64,000 nt of DNA. It comes from Diprion similis (taxonomy: Eukaryota; Arthropoda; Insecta; Hymenoptera; Diprionidae). The notes under the pieces were generated by a model that did not search any database, was not told where the DNA came from, and was given only the letters and a program-made list of their open reading frames with translations. The stretch spans positions 10,445,001-10,509,000 of the forward strand of contig NC_060114.1 of assembly GCF_021155765.1 (NCBI RefSeq). Direction: 5' to 3'. Shown one piece after another: positions 33,930-46,939 of this stretch. The translations under genes were made by a program, and so were the position numbers. Position 1 is the first letter of the stretch, and each line of letters starts with the position of its first letter.

Positions 33930-35464
33930 TGAGTTGAAAGTTTCGGGTGCTAGGCACTGATATTGACCACTATAGATGCGGGGATGGAAAGTCGGGAGCA
34001 GCAGCCGACGCCCAGCGTCAATCAATCGCTCTGCAGGCTCTCGGGGTTGAACGATTATCAACACACAAAAACTCAGACACTCACAAAAGGCAACAGTTCG
34101 CGAATCTCTCCGTACATTCGCGGATGCTAATCAAGCAAGGAGCTGGACGAACCGGCCTCGATAAACCGTCGAAAAATCGGTCCGTTCAAATCTCGAGATC
34201 AATACACTCACCGAGTGGACTATAGTCGACCCTTGGATATGAATGGGTTCGCTGGCTGGGATCCCATGTTGGGAAAAGTCGGGTCACCTGTACACATTTA
34301 AACTCTACGAGGGTCGAAGCAAGGACCTTGAGAAGGCCTCTCGGAGGCAACAACGTGGAGGTGAAAAACGGGAAAACCTCAACTCGAATAAACTTGACTT
34401 GGAATGTTCGACGGGGGTGGTGAAAATTGGCAACCCTTTTTTTTCACTCTGCTATTCGAAATTTCTGATTGATATTCTCGATGTTTTAATTAGACGGGTT
34501 GAAAGGCTTTTTAGTGTGGTTGGATATTGTTTTGAAGAAAAGTTTGAGTTGTCCGGATCATTATGGTCATCTTCAGGAATAAATGCAGTGTGTGGTAGTG
34601 GAGGAAACAATCAATTTCGATACTTTGAGTCTCAAAACTGGATGATAAAAACAAATTAAATTCCTCAAGATATGATTTTGAAAATTATATATCTAGGAAA
34701 ATTTAACGAAATAATAACACGTTGCGTTTAATGTTCACTTTGGGGTCTTGCGTCTGACATTTCAAATTCCTGGTTCTCATACTTTTTCTTACAACTAGTG
34801 TATCTGGCAATTTGAATTGTGAAAATTAACTTGTTCGGTTGGACTGACTATCATATTAACGTTTACCAAATGGAAATTTCTTTTAAAATTCAGAAAAGAT
34901 GAACAGTGAACAAAGAAACTTGTCAACTTCCTGTGCACATTTTTTGCAAATGTAAGAGATTAGAGGAGATTAATTTAATTACTCTGACAGCGAAAAATTG
35001 AATTTCCACTGAATCTCGACGTTTTGAAATACAGAGAACGACCTCCGACCATTTTCGGACTGAATTTTGAATTTTGTTGTCCGAATCATTTACGAGTTAT
35101 TCATCTAAACGAATAAAATAACTTATAATAGGCGAAAGATTTTATTTTTCAACGTTTTGTGGTCTGCAATATAAAGGCATCCGAGCGGATATTTTTCAGA
35201 CTTGCCTATTAATGAGTCAGTCAAATTGACCTTTTTATTTTTCTCTGTATTGTAAAAGAGAATAAAAAGAAACAAAGAACAAAGTAAAAGTTTTTCTAAA
35301 TCTCTGATGAATTGCTTGACCCCTAGAATTGTTTCAGAGGTGAAAAATTGATGTGAACGAATTCGTGGGGGTCCGATTGGGATATTCAATCTCGATTTCA
35401 GGTATTTGTTGCTTTTTGTTCCCGCAGCTAGACCGAAATGTGTGGAAAAAGACACGGTTGAGGC
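33930..35464. other. Mixed-composition stretch with one exon-like segment
   Basis: 34287-34212 on the minus strand is bounded by GTACAG and CTCG|GTGAGT and stays open in one frame (contains FPTWDPSQRTHSYPRVDY). No partner exon or family was found. Frames on the plus strand across the same island are equally open, so no gene call is made. Confidence 0.4.
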
Positions 35465-35489
35465 AAAAAAAAAAAAAAAAAAAAAAAAA
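35465..35489. repeat. Poly-A tract
   Basis: Run of 25 A; no element boundaries are seen beside it. Confidence 0.9.
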
Positions 35490-38400
35490 CAGTAAAACGA
35501 ATATAAAAATAAAAGAAACAAAGAACGATGGTCCCCCAGGAAATTAACAGGATCGAGATCGTCCTTCTATCCTAGACAGAGGTGCGATAACTCGAACAGA
35601 GACAGGCGTACATGTTCGACGGAACAAAAAACCTGACAAGGATGGAAACCATGGAAGGAATGTTCCAATCGAAAATCCAGGTCATGGATGTGGGCTGATT
35701 TAATTTAAAATATTTCTCACCGCTAAAATTATAAGGCTAAAACTTGTCATTGGTGTTCTAATTTTTATTCTACTTGGTAGATACTAAGCGAAAGAGCAGC
35801 TCGCCATTTTGTTGGGATTAACAATTTGGAAGGTAACGCTCGTGATGTGATGGTACGTAGTTACAACATGAATAGGACGAACGGATGTAGCCATAGAAAT
35901 GGCTTCCATTCATCACACCAAGCAGTAACGACTCGGTAGTAAATACTGGAGGTCTCACTGTAGGATCATTGATTTGCGGTAGACTTACGTTTGTGGATTG
36001 GTAACTGTAGTGACAGTAATATTGTTCAATACTGAACCCAAGAAGTAACGTCTTACTTTCTGACAGAACCATCGTTCATTTTTTACTCTCTTTTACTTCA
36101 ACGATTGGAAAAAATGCGTGGAAAATATTATAACAACATTTGTTGCTGTTTGAAGAGTTGCAAGATTTGCAAACGCAAGGTTTTACGGTCGTGAGGAATG
36201 ATCCATTCATGGTTTTGGGTGAACGGATTGACTTAGTAACTATCAAAGGTTCGGTTGAAATTTGAAAACTTTTCAGCACTTTTTTTTCAAAATCATAGAG
36301 ATTTTACTTGAATTGGGACGCACGAATTCTGCGACAAGCAATCGGTTGATTGAGTCTGAATTTAGTGTGCTTTGGTTAATGGTTTTTAAAAATTGACATT
36401 CGAATCGGTTAGAAATAACGAAGAATTTTTTTGTGGCAACTGGATACTGACGTCAATGGTGAAACGGATGAAGAAAAAGAAGAAAAGAAGATGCGTGAAT
36501 GATTAAATGCCTTTTGAAAACTTTTGGTTTCAGACTCTTACAGACTTTTTTAATACTCCATTTCAAATGGTTTAAACTATCTGGCGATCGACTATCGTTT
36601 CGATCGGACTGATTTAGTCTTCCAAATGTTTTAATTTTACACAACTACGGCAACAAATAGCCAGAGAGTAAAACCATCCAGACTGTGGAAGACATTTGAA
36701 AATGGCACAGAGCTAAGTACTCACTTTTGTTTGCGGACATTCCCTAAAGGAGGGTTCCCGCTTAGGGTGGCTAAAACGAGGGTCAACTTGAGGGAGAGAT
36801 TACAACCCGTAAACGTTTGCTCTGAATCTTTTCGAGTACCTACAAAATGGAAGTTTCATTGCTCTGGGGTGTTAGTGCCATGGCTCTAAATTGAAAAAAT
36901 TACTGCGAATGAAAGAAGAGTGAAATGTCACGACCAATTCATTTCTACTTACGATTTCTTCTTAACCCTTTGAGTCACACATTAATTCTTGTGCTGAGTG
37001 AAATTTTGAAACAAGATAGTATTCGATGGTTTTTGGGGTCAAAAATTCAAGACGGTGGACCGAAATTTTAAATTTGATCGAATCTGGTTTTATTTTCAAT
37101 CAATCTATTTAAATGGATATAAAATAGGTTATAAAAATGAACCTTTTCTTAACGGAGTGCAGAAATTTCATCATACAGTAAGATATTCTCTTCAAAAATA
37201 TTTCAAATTCTCTAGCAAATTACTACTACTGAAATGGATCTGCAACACGAGCGTCTGGATTATCCCGAAGTAAAATCGGGATCCGAATAAATGAAAATGT
37301 GCGTACTGCGGATTCGAATGGATGTACGGAGCCTCGTGCCAAATGGATATCGGAATTTTTTCTCCTATCCAGTTCCTCCTATCGGCTGCATCTACTTCGG
37401 CGTCGTTGTCCGGGGGTGGAAACTTTTACCGGCACTTAGCCCTTCCTTTCTGCAGGGAGATATAGGCGATTGGCGAACCTCCGGAACGCGGCTTTAGCAC
37501 GCGGTTTAATCAGATCGCAGACAGAAGAAAGTGCGGGTAGCTTATAGCCCTTTTCCAGTGTGGAACCGCAGCTGCCGATGCTAAAGTAGCCCCTTTTCTT
37601 TCTCCTTCCAACCACCCTTGCCGCCGACTTTCTCTTTCTTATTTAATTTCCTTGGGAACCCTGCCGCTAAGCTTATGTGGTTACGTCAGACACCTCGTGT
37701 AGGAAAAGCGTGATACCTTTTGGATAAGGAGGAGAAAATGAAATATGCAAAAAAAGAAAACCAAAAAAACACAAAACCAATGGAGGAAAGTGGGTCTTGA
37801 TCTTTTTCTACTTTCACGGATACTGTTTTTGACTCAATTTTATCAACGATTTGTGATCTTAACGTGGAAACTTAAACTATTCCGGCCACTTTTGAAAATT
37901 TCACAACTATCACGTCACACATTCTTCCATGATAACAATAGTGATCAATACGTAATTATGCTCCGTTAATATTCATTATATTCTACACCAGGGAAAAATT
38001 AGAAGGTTGGAAATGCAATTTAGCTCATTAGATCAAATGATGTGTTTAATTTTAAAAAAAGTTTATTTCACTTGATAAATATTATTGAATTTTTGAATTT
38101 CGTTTTGAACTTGCGAGAAAAAGAAATGAAAATAGTCACGTGAGGGATATTTGATTCAATGTTTCTACGAAAATCTGCAAATAAAAAATTTCACCAGATG
38201 AATTGATTGATTTTTTTTCAATCCATCGGAATGATTTTAATCGATAATTATAAAAAGATCTCGTTACAACAAAATACATTTTTTTGGACAATTCAAATGT
38301 TGAAATATGAGGTAGCGTGGGTTTCAATTAAATTATTTAGAATTGCGGCATCCAACGTCATGAAGGTACCTTATATTTGTTAAGGTATACCTGTTCCTTT

Positions 38401-41295
38401 GTCTTTTCACCACCTCACGCATTCATTCATTTCAATTTGAAAAGTCAGCTGTGAGATGCTGTCTTCGGACTGAATTCTTAACTGCGTGCATGGCACGTCA
38501 TTTTAAAATGTTATTAATGGTTAGGAGATTATTAAATCTCATTCTATAGCCGCGTATTAACTATGCAGTTATGTCATGCAAAATTTTTCGTCAATTTTTC
38601 AACCAATCAAAACTGCTTCTATCTCTCGTATACAATATGACGTTCCTCGATTATTTCACTTTTCATTTCTTTTCAATTTGACAAAGAATGCGTTTTTGAA
38701 TTTTCAATAAAACAATATGGTAAGTCGAACGTTAAGAAGGCATAATTCTCAATATGATTCCAATAGAATTGGTCTAATGCACTTTTGAGCCAGTTGGCCG
38801 CTGTTCGAGTTACGACTCGACGTACACCGTCGGACTTGGCTTGAAGCCAAGTCGAAGAACGGCCATAAAAAGATATTATGGGGCTGTTACAGTGTTGAAA
38901 CGAATATAAAGTTGTTGGAAATGAATAGGAATTACGGAACGCCGGAGAGGTGGATGGTTTTCAAATTATCTAAAGTAAAATTCTTCCATATCTTTTCGGT
39001 GTTAAAATTATTGTGAAAAAATTTCATTCCATGAGGTGTAACCGGTAAAAAATAAAGGAAAACAAATACAGCAACAATTTTCTCAAAATTTCTAAAACCT
39101 GCAACTCTGGTTCGGCCTCAGATTCGATTCGGTTCAGTGGTGGCCGGAAGTGTCGGAACAGAAGTAGAACCGGAGTTGTTTGAAAAGTAACTGAATTAAA
39201 CTCCGGTGAAAAGTTTGGGCTACCTACGTATAATCTATATGTATACATGTGATTACTCGCTTCCAATTCCCTGATGATTTTAACTTTGTTAGTACTGCCG
39301 TGTTTCCAACGAATGCGGTGCAAGTAAAGAAAGAATAGACTTTAGCGATAAAAGATACGGAACTTTTTTTTAGATGATCGTAGACTTTTTTTTACTATCG
39401 AATTAAGTAGACATTAATACCTGGACGTATTTTAATTCGATTGCTTGCACTATGTTGGATATTTTATTCCACATTTTTAACTCGGAGAATTTCTTGTTGA
39501 ATAGTTTCTATGATTATGAAAAGAATGATGTGAAAAGCCTCTGAGAAATTACAGGAAATTTATGTGAATCTTGACTTTAGAAATAATTATTCTAGTTTGT
39601 AAGTAACTTGAAAAAAAAGTGAAGTAACATTAAAATAAACAGCTAATGAAAACATAAGCTCATATTTATTGTCAATTTGCAGACAGCTTAGCTTGCACAT
39701 TTTTACGATACTTTGTGTTAAAGATAGGAAATTTAACTAAACTTTTTATAGTAATTGATATTATAAAATTACTTGATTATTCTGGGCTTATAATACTATG
39801 AAATATCGTTAAAAAGTACGAGGCATCCGTAAATTTGAACAGTCACTGTGGCAATTCTTGTTACGAAAAGTTTCCCTGAATAAAAACGGTGAACGTGACG
39901 TGAGAAAAATCGGAATTCCTCCACAAATCGCTTCTGGGTTCGTCTATATCGGTGCTTTAGACGAAACATGTTACACAAAATACAAGAGTAAAAAATGTGA
40001 CACGTCTGTATTTCCGTTGGAAAATTGAGAAGAATTCCTCGAGTCAGAAAGAAAGACAAAACGGGTAACCTCACCCCTTGCAATAATACATAAGTAAATC
40101 ATCAATTCAAAAATGGTAGAAGATGATTCTCTAGATCCCGAAACGTCGAGAATTAGTGATAAACTCAACTTTGCATATTTTTCGGAATGATTACAATCAC
40201 ATTAATTTTTGTATAAAAACCGAGAAACGAGAAGTTGAAAAACACCTTAATTGCATTCAAACAATGTAACCATAATCGAATCACCAAAAAAATATCTAAA
40301 CTCTCAAAGTCGCACAAAATCGTATCCACTTGTCAACCTGCTCAGATGCATGCAACTCGGTAGTAACGGTGGCCAATAAAGTACAGTGATAAGGTATCCG
40401 CTAGTAAGCGTGGAACTCAATTAGGAAGTTGGACAGACGCGTGTGGAATTACATTGTTTCTTTTTATGCACCCCCTATTCTCGAATGTTCTAGTTAGATT
40501 ATACGAATTGACTCGTTGAGCCGTGCTGGCGACCTCCGACCCCGCACATTACCAGGCTTGTAGTCCTCCCAGTACTCGGGTTTATTGTAGGCTGGTGGCC
40601 CCATTTACTTCGCTTCAGTTTATCTCCCTTCCCTTCCGCCGATTTCCAACTTTTCTTTTTATCTCGCCAATTCTCGAAGTCTCTTATAAAATTTTTTCTC
40701 CGCAAAAGGGCTGCTTCGTTTAAAAAGAAAAAAAAAAAAAAAAACGGTAGGGCAGTCGTATTATGTCGCAAAGTTATCGATGACTGATCTTCTTTCGCAC
40801 AAATATGTTAGTTTTTTTATTTTTTAAGTTTCAGAATTTATCGAGGGTACGAAGTTCGGACTTGATGATATTTGATTATGTTCTTTAGTCTAGTTTAGCT
40901 TCTTCGGTTTGAATTATTTCGTAATTCTTTCATTGAATACTGTTTTAATCCTGTCAGCTTGAATTGGAATCGTAAGTATTTGAAAATAAATGAATTAACG
41001 ATATGCTTCGGATTTTACCAGCTTCGTCTTTTGAGCGGATGATATCTGAATTAGTTACTTTGGTAAAAAATTATACTGAATGAAATTAATAAAGCTTTTA
41101 AACAGATTCGGAGAAGACTACGTATTTTAAAGATGATTTAAAAGGTCACTTAGTCTAGACAGAAATGTCTGGGGCTGTGGGAATTGCGAATATAAAAACC
41201 TAAAAGCTTGAAGAATGATGTGCTGGGCAACTGATGCTAATGAATTTCAGTCTTAATACCCTTGTATCAACGAGTCGATAACCGTCTATAAAGAC
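35490..41295. other. Intergenic stretch; no recognised gene
   Basis: Largely AT-rich. Two consecutive in-frame minus-strand open frames (36279-36076 and 36072-35818) are split by a stop and match no family. A more GC-rich patch at 37290-37690 also lacks a recognisable product. A multi-hairpin sequence lies at 38795-38865. Confidence 0.5.
38795..38865. other. Compact multi-stem structure
   Basis: The outer arms TGGCC/GGCCA and GTTC/GAAC enclose CGAGT-TACG-ACTCG and a nearly loopless GACTTGGCTT/AAGCCAAGTC stem. The fold could be a small structured RNA or a cruciform from a mobile element; no RNA family is recognised. Confidence 0.45.
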
Positions 41296-41437
41296 TGTAT
41301 AAATTTGTGAATGATATTCGAGATAGATTGAAAATTTTTCTTCCTTTCAACCCTTTGAAAAATATTATAATTTCAGAGTATCTAGATGCATGGAAAGAAA
41401 TTTTTAAATTATCTCGAATTACTCACAAATTTATACG
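41296..41437. repeat. Long imperfect hairpin (about 142 bp)
   Basis: Left arm 41296-41344 and right arm 41392-41437 are near-complementary: TATAAATTTGTGA on the left pairs with TCACAAATTTATA on the right, and TTCGAGATA pairs with TATCTCGAA. The short inner sequence TTTCAA-CCC-TTTGAAA adds another stem. It may be a microRNA or hairpin-RNA precursor or a small foldback element. Confidence 0.7.
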
Positions 41438-44400
41438 TGGGTATCTACTCGTTGACGTAAAAGTTAAGAGAATTTTGTTCTCGTTCAATATGACGAACCG
41501 AAAAAATTACGAAGATCAGAGAATTTATAATCTTTAAACTTTTTTAAAACGAAATAAATATGTTTGTGATTTGTTTTCTTCTTCTTGTATTATACAAATG
41601 GATTAATGCGTTCAAGATTGTTTACTTATGAGATTTCAAAAAATATAAACTAAGATGTTTATTCAGTCTTCAAATACCGAAACGTGTTCTCAGAAATTTA
41701 TTTTTCATTTAGAGTTGTCACGTTTTCGATAGATAACCCTTCAAATATTGTCTTTACGATTCATATTGAATTTGAAAACAAAGAAAAGCAAACTGCATAG
41801 TTTAACATGCGATAAAGAAAAATGTTTTATAAATTTTGTTTTTGAAAAAGTTAATGGAAGTAAAAAACCTTAGGTATTGATTATTGCCTGTGTTTGTTGA
41901 TTATAAAAAAGAATCAGATTATTCAAAGGAACCAAGCAAGTGTTTAGATAAGTTTTTGCAATGTTGGTTGTTAAATTTTCAACAACGATGTTTTTTTCCG
42001 ATATAAAGTTTATCTAACGTGAATTCCATGGTTCTGAACGTGAAGAAAAAATCTCGGTATATCCATATTAAAAATTTGTAGTTAAATTATGTCTGTTCAT
42101 AATTCTGATTGTCGAATAGTTGAATTTCCGAAATTCAAAAATCCGACTACGTGTCGAATATCGTTAACAACAAATTCCAAGTCGGCGAAACTTCACACTC
42201 GAGGTTCATCTTGAATATTTGAAACTGATATTCGGTGCCAAATATTGTTTACAACATAACATAAAACCATATGCGAATATGAAGAGGTCCCCTATAATTG
42301 AGCAGCGCATACAACGCATATCCGAACTGCTGTCCTAATATGTGCGCAGCTTAATTGAATGCCGCTAAGCTGATTAGCTTATCGCCGTTGGATGTTTCGG
42401 GTATCTAGCGATAAAAATTTCGCTCACTTTATAACGAGTCACCGCATCGGACGAAACTTTTGATAAAATTTGAAGTGGGTTGATGGCTCAAGTACGCTTG
42501 CAATATATTTTTTACATCCATACATTTTGCAGAAAAATAACGGTAGTAATAATTTTTAATGGAAAATTTCATCGAGATTATACTAAAAATTATCCTTTTT
42601 TTATTATCCACGTACTTTTCAGCTCTAATATAAACAATTCCTCCCAACATTTTTTAGAATGTCGAGTAATTTTTTGACCGACAAGTTTTCATCAATATCA
42701 ACAGGGAAACAGCCGTAAAAACACTCTTTACTCTCACAGGGATTAACTTTACTTTCATCCTTGCTTAAATTTCCGTTCCTCACCGTCTTCCTTCTTTTCG
42801 ACTTCCGCTTAGCTTGTTGTAAATATAATGCCTCCAGAATCGTCGAGGCTTAGTTGAGGAAAGTTTGAAAGACCGCGAAATCGAGGGGGTGGGACCGAAG
42901 GCCAACTGCTTGATCGATGTACTTGGATAATAAGCTCGTTGATTTTTGCACACCTTATTCGACGGGTTTCAAACAGACACAAACAAAAAAGGTAATTTTT
43001 CGCGTCATCGACGTGGAACTGAAAATCAGGAAAAATTATTCGGCGGTCCGGAATCAACGATTGTAATGCTAAAATTTATTAAGAAGGGTGAATTTGCCAG
43101 TTTCGAGCCATTAAATTCAATTTCTTATACCTCTTAAGCTTCTTTATGTTGGCAATGCGTACGATTGACAGAAATTTTTTTCAATACAGATGATTGACTT
43201 GGGAAAGTATGGAAAAATCAGGACACGATGTTTGCATGTATTGCAAAATATGTATAATTAAAAATTTATGAGATAACAATATTTTGTTAAAAGTAATTTA
43301 GATGCATTCACTTGGAAAGTTCGTTGTTATAAAAATCTGTCATAATATAAAGGGAAGTTGAGTTTGTAGATGATTTATTGGTTCATGTGCCTGACAAAGT
43401 TCAGAAAACATGTTTTGGTTTGGGATAATTATTGTCTTCTGATAAAAAATTGTTTAAGGTTTTTACTTTATTATTTCACGACTAATTTTTAAAGAGCTTC
43501 AATAATTACAGAGATAAATAGTTTTGCTTCCAGATTTTAGTCGACGCCATGAATTAATTCAAAGAGTCGTTTATTCTATAAATTATTTGCGCGTTTGATA
43601 CTTTCTTCGAATTTAACCAAACGACCGAATCCATTATTCAAGCAGTTAACTAAATTCTCGTTACTTTTCTGGCGAGATTCGGTAACGGATTGCAGGTTGA
43701 GCATGAAATATACACCCGATGCCCAACCGAGGATGTTTACCCGATTCCGAAAGCGGAAGAATTGCCTTGATTGATTATAAATTTCTCTTCACAAGATTCA
43801 TAATTTTCTCGATAACTTGTATTTTTCTTTCGTGAAATAATCTGCGTGAATTTTACTGCCAAGTGTCTATTGATTAGGTCGAATTCTCTTCACGACTTGC
43901 ACAAGTCAATTTGTGTAAAATTCATCAATATATAGCCCTGCCACCCTGCGGCGATAATTACAATGTAATTACCCTAACTTCCACGGCGCTCCGAGGGATA
44001 AAGTCTCATTCACACCTAATCACGTGATTCCTATTAAAGCCGTGAATTCTACACGCTCGTTTAATTCCTCTGCCGCACGGTTATCGCTCCCTTTGTCCCT
44101 GTGCTATGATATTCGCGGTCCGCCACTTCACACTGTGACATTTTTTTTCTGTTATTCTCCAACTTAATAAATATGTACGAGAAATTCGATTTTCCAGAGA
44201 ATGCTGTAAAATAGGGAAAAATTTTTTAAATTTTATTTTAGTCTCGGGATTACGAATTGTCGAATATTTTTTACAATGTAATATTCATTTTAAATTAGGT
44301 AAACGATTGGAAGAAAAGCAGCTCACTTACATTTGAAAAGTTTATAGAAGCTTTGTTTCAGTTAGAGAGTTGAATTCTTTGCTGGAAGAAAGAAATGAAG

Positions 44401-46218
44401 TAGGTATAAGTGAGTTAGTAGAACAGAATTTCCATTTTCAAAACACTTTAAAAATTTAAGCCTCACACCGTGACCTGAGTAAATATTCATTCACGTCCGC
44501 TACAGCCCTCGCATTTTTTGGACACCAAGCTGGTCGGGGAGAAATGAAATGAAAAAAATCTGGAACCTTGTGGCGTTAAAAAGCATGGGTAAATAAATTT
44601 TAGGTGCGAAAAAAGGAGGCGATATACGTCGCCCAAAGTTATTAAATTTTCTCTAATTTTAAATTTCATATGAAACATTTTTTTTTTTTTCAAATTTTTC
44701 CAATTTAGAATGTTTCAAAATTAGGAGTGAAACACTTCGATTTAGCTATCACATTTGAAAATTTAGCCTGATAAACGTTGCTGTTTTAAAAGAACTTTGA
44801 AAAATTTCAGTAGAAATGATTTTCAAGCACATTTGATGAGCGAAAACTCAAAATCTATGTTATTTTTAAGCTAATGAATAGTTTATTTTTCAAGAGAATT
44901 TTTTTTTAATTGCGATGAAAGTTATTCACTCAATTTTATAACGATTTTTTCCATATTGTAACTTATCACCAGAAATACAGCAATCAATAAATCTTAATCG
45001 TTATACTTGCGAAAATATTTGAAATACATTTAGTATGCAATTTAAACAATTTTCAGTCATTTACGTTCAAAGAATCCAAGGTAATTAATAATGATTCACG
45101 ATTATTTTCAATACTGCAAAGAAAGATTTTATTCCGCAGATTCCTATAAATTTCTATGTACAACTATTACTGAGGTAGCAAGGTACGTAAATTCACTTTT
45201 GCGCTAAGTATAAATACTTTATCGAGGGTGAAGATGAGAATAAAAAACATGCGTGATTAACAAAAACTGAATTAATTATCCAACACACATGTTGAGTGAA
45301 AAATTAATCCAGCGGTGTTTGCTTTCATCGTTAGAATCTGTAATGACAGCTCGAGTTTGACCCGGTTGCATCAGACTGCACTTTGCCTATAATTAATATC
45401 AATTATAGTTTAATTGACAGGTCAGACAGTGCACTTTTTCTTTTCATCGAGATTGGATGATTTCATTGTTCGTAAAGTTGGCGATACGTCAAAATCTTGT
45501 ATGTTTTAAACTCCGTTAGTCACATTAACTCATCTCGAGTTTGGATTAGAAATGCGAGCTGCTGAAATCACATTCATAACAGACTCGGACAGTTATTAAC
45601 TGGTGAATTGTATACTGATAATTTATTGGCAATACAGAGATTAGAAAATTGACGGTTGCATGTCTTGGATTTCTTTTTGTTCATCTTTCTGTATTTTGCT
45701 GTTTTTTCCAATTTTTTTTTCGGCATTCTAAGTTTAGAAATTCTTTACAGAACAGATTTAAAAAAATGTGTCTTCAAAAAATTTGCCTAACGTGACTTCT
45801 TCGTTTTCTCATCTTTCGATATTTCCATCCTCACCAGCTGGGGCAATTTTCGCTTCACGATTTCAGACAATCGAGACGAATTTCGTAGATTTTATATTTT
45901 AACATTCCATTTTACTTCTCCACACTTTGACGTTCAAAATTATAAAATTCTGTAAATAAAATTTTTCCTTCTTTAACCCTGGCCATCTATTACGATCCGT
46001 TTCTTGGCCATTTTAACCCCCTTACAAGTATCGAAAAATTCTTTAAAAAATCAAATACTTTGCATTAAAAAATTTTTACTCATAGAAATTTTTTAACATT
46101 GGAAAACTCCCGAGGTATACCGTGAATCCCAAAAGTAGTCAGACGTAACGATATCATTACAGATAATTAATCGGTGCAGATTTAAGAATTCAATGTGAGC
46201 CATTTTTCCATCTATCTT
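41438..46218. other. Intergenic stretch; nothing recognised
   Basis: AT-rich with short ambiguous frames. A TAAGCT-GATT-AGCTTA palindrome lies near 42370. No exon chain or RNA gene is supported. Confidence 0.5.
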
Positions 46219-46244
46219 CACCCCCACCCCCACCCCCACCCCCA
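46219..46244. repeat. (CCCCCA)n short tandem repeat
   Basis: Four units of a C5A hexamer. The complementary strand has four G5 runs, so it can form a G-quadruplex. It lies just upstream of the CpG-rich promoter-like block. Confidence 0.9.
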
Positions 46245-46439
46245 TCCAGCTACCCGAAAACAATCGAGAGTGTGAAAACGTCGTATCTTCCGTCCACCTT
46301 CATCCGAGTTGCAAAGATCGCAATGCCCTGTAATCGGTCTAGGCAGCAGCTGTCCGGCAGGGACAATAAGGACGACGAACCTACGCAGGAAGGACGCAAA
46401 AGGGGGGAGGCAACTCTCCTTCGTAGGTGAGGCCAAATT

Positions 46440-46519
46440 AGATCGATGGCGAGTTGCGCGCGCAGCTCGTAAGCGCGAGAGAGCGAGCTAGCCAGCGAGC
46501 GAGAGAGAGGGAGAGAGAG

Positions 46520-46570
<51 letters not shown>

Positions 46571-46939
46571 CGTCGCGACGATCTCACCTGTTTGCCCGCC
46601 ATCCAGCCAGTCTCGCTGACGCGCGCCGGAGACTCTCGCCGAGCTACAAGTGGTCTTGCTCAACGTTAAGTCAGACGCTCGCCGACGACTATCAGTGTTC
46701 GCTCGCTCCTCGTTAGCGCCATCGTCGTATCGCAATTCTGCACAAACGTACGCACCGCACTTGTGTGATTTTTTTAGCAAAGTTTTTTTTGTTTAAGTTT
46801 TCTTTTTACTTTTGAAACGGTTCGGTATAGCGCTGTTTTGTTTTTTTTTTTTAATTTAGTACGCGGGTTTCAACTGTGTGTGATCAAGATGATCGAGTAC
46901 GGTGAGGAAAATCGTTGAGCAACGAATCGACGGATTTGG
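46440..46939 (+). promoter_or_regulatory. CpG-rich promoter-like block and probable 5' untranslated exon
   Basis: A CpG-dense block in otherwise AT-rich DNA contains a GA repeat (potential GAGA-factor sites) and two arthropod initiator-like sequences, TCAGAC at 46671 and ATCAGTG at 46691. Downstream is a strong splice donor, TTTGG|GTGAGTCGG at 46940. A 9-codon ATG frame (46889-46918, MIEYGEENR then stop) lies before it and would be an upstream ORF. An alternative donor G|GTGAGG at 46902 would make MIEYG a coding start instead. The gene served is not identified; its coding exons would lie further right, possibly outside the window. Confidence 0.5.
46499..46567. repeat. (GA)n microsatellite
   Basis: About 69 bp of GA dinucleotides with a few AAAG interruptions. 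It encodes false Arg/Glu and Ser/Leu frames on the two strands. GA runs in insect promoters bind GAGA-type factors, which fits its position. Confidence 0.95.

Noticed and set aside
35818..36279. Two consecutive minus-strand frames separated by one stop
   Set aside because: They are in the same frame, but there is no family match, no credible splice chain and no supporting composition; insufficient to call a gene or pseudogene.
46250..46780. 176-codon minus-strand frame and Arg/Glu-rich plus-strand frame
   Set aside because: Both are produced by the GA microsatellite and CpG-rich surroundings; they are low complexity with no family signature.
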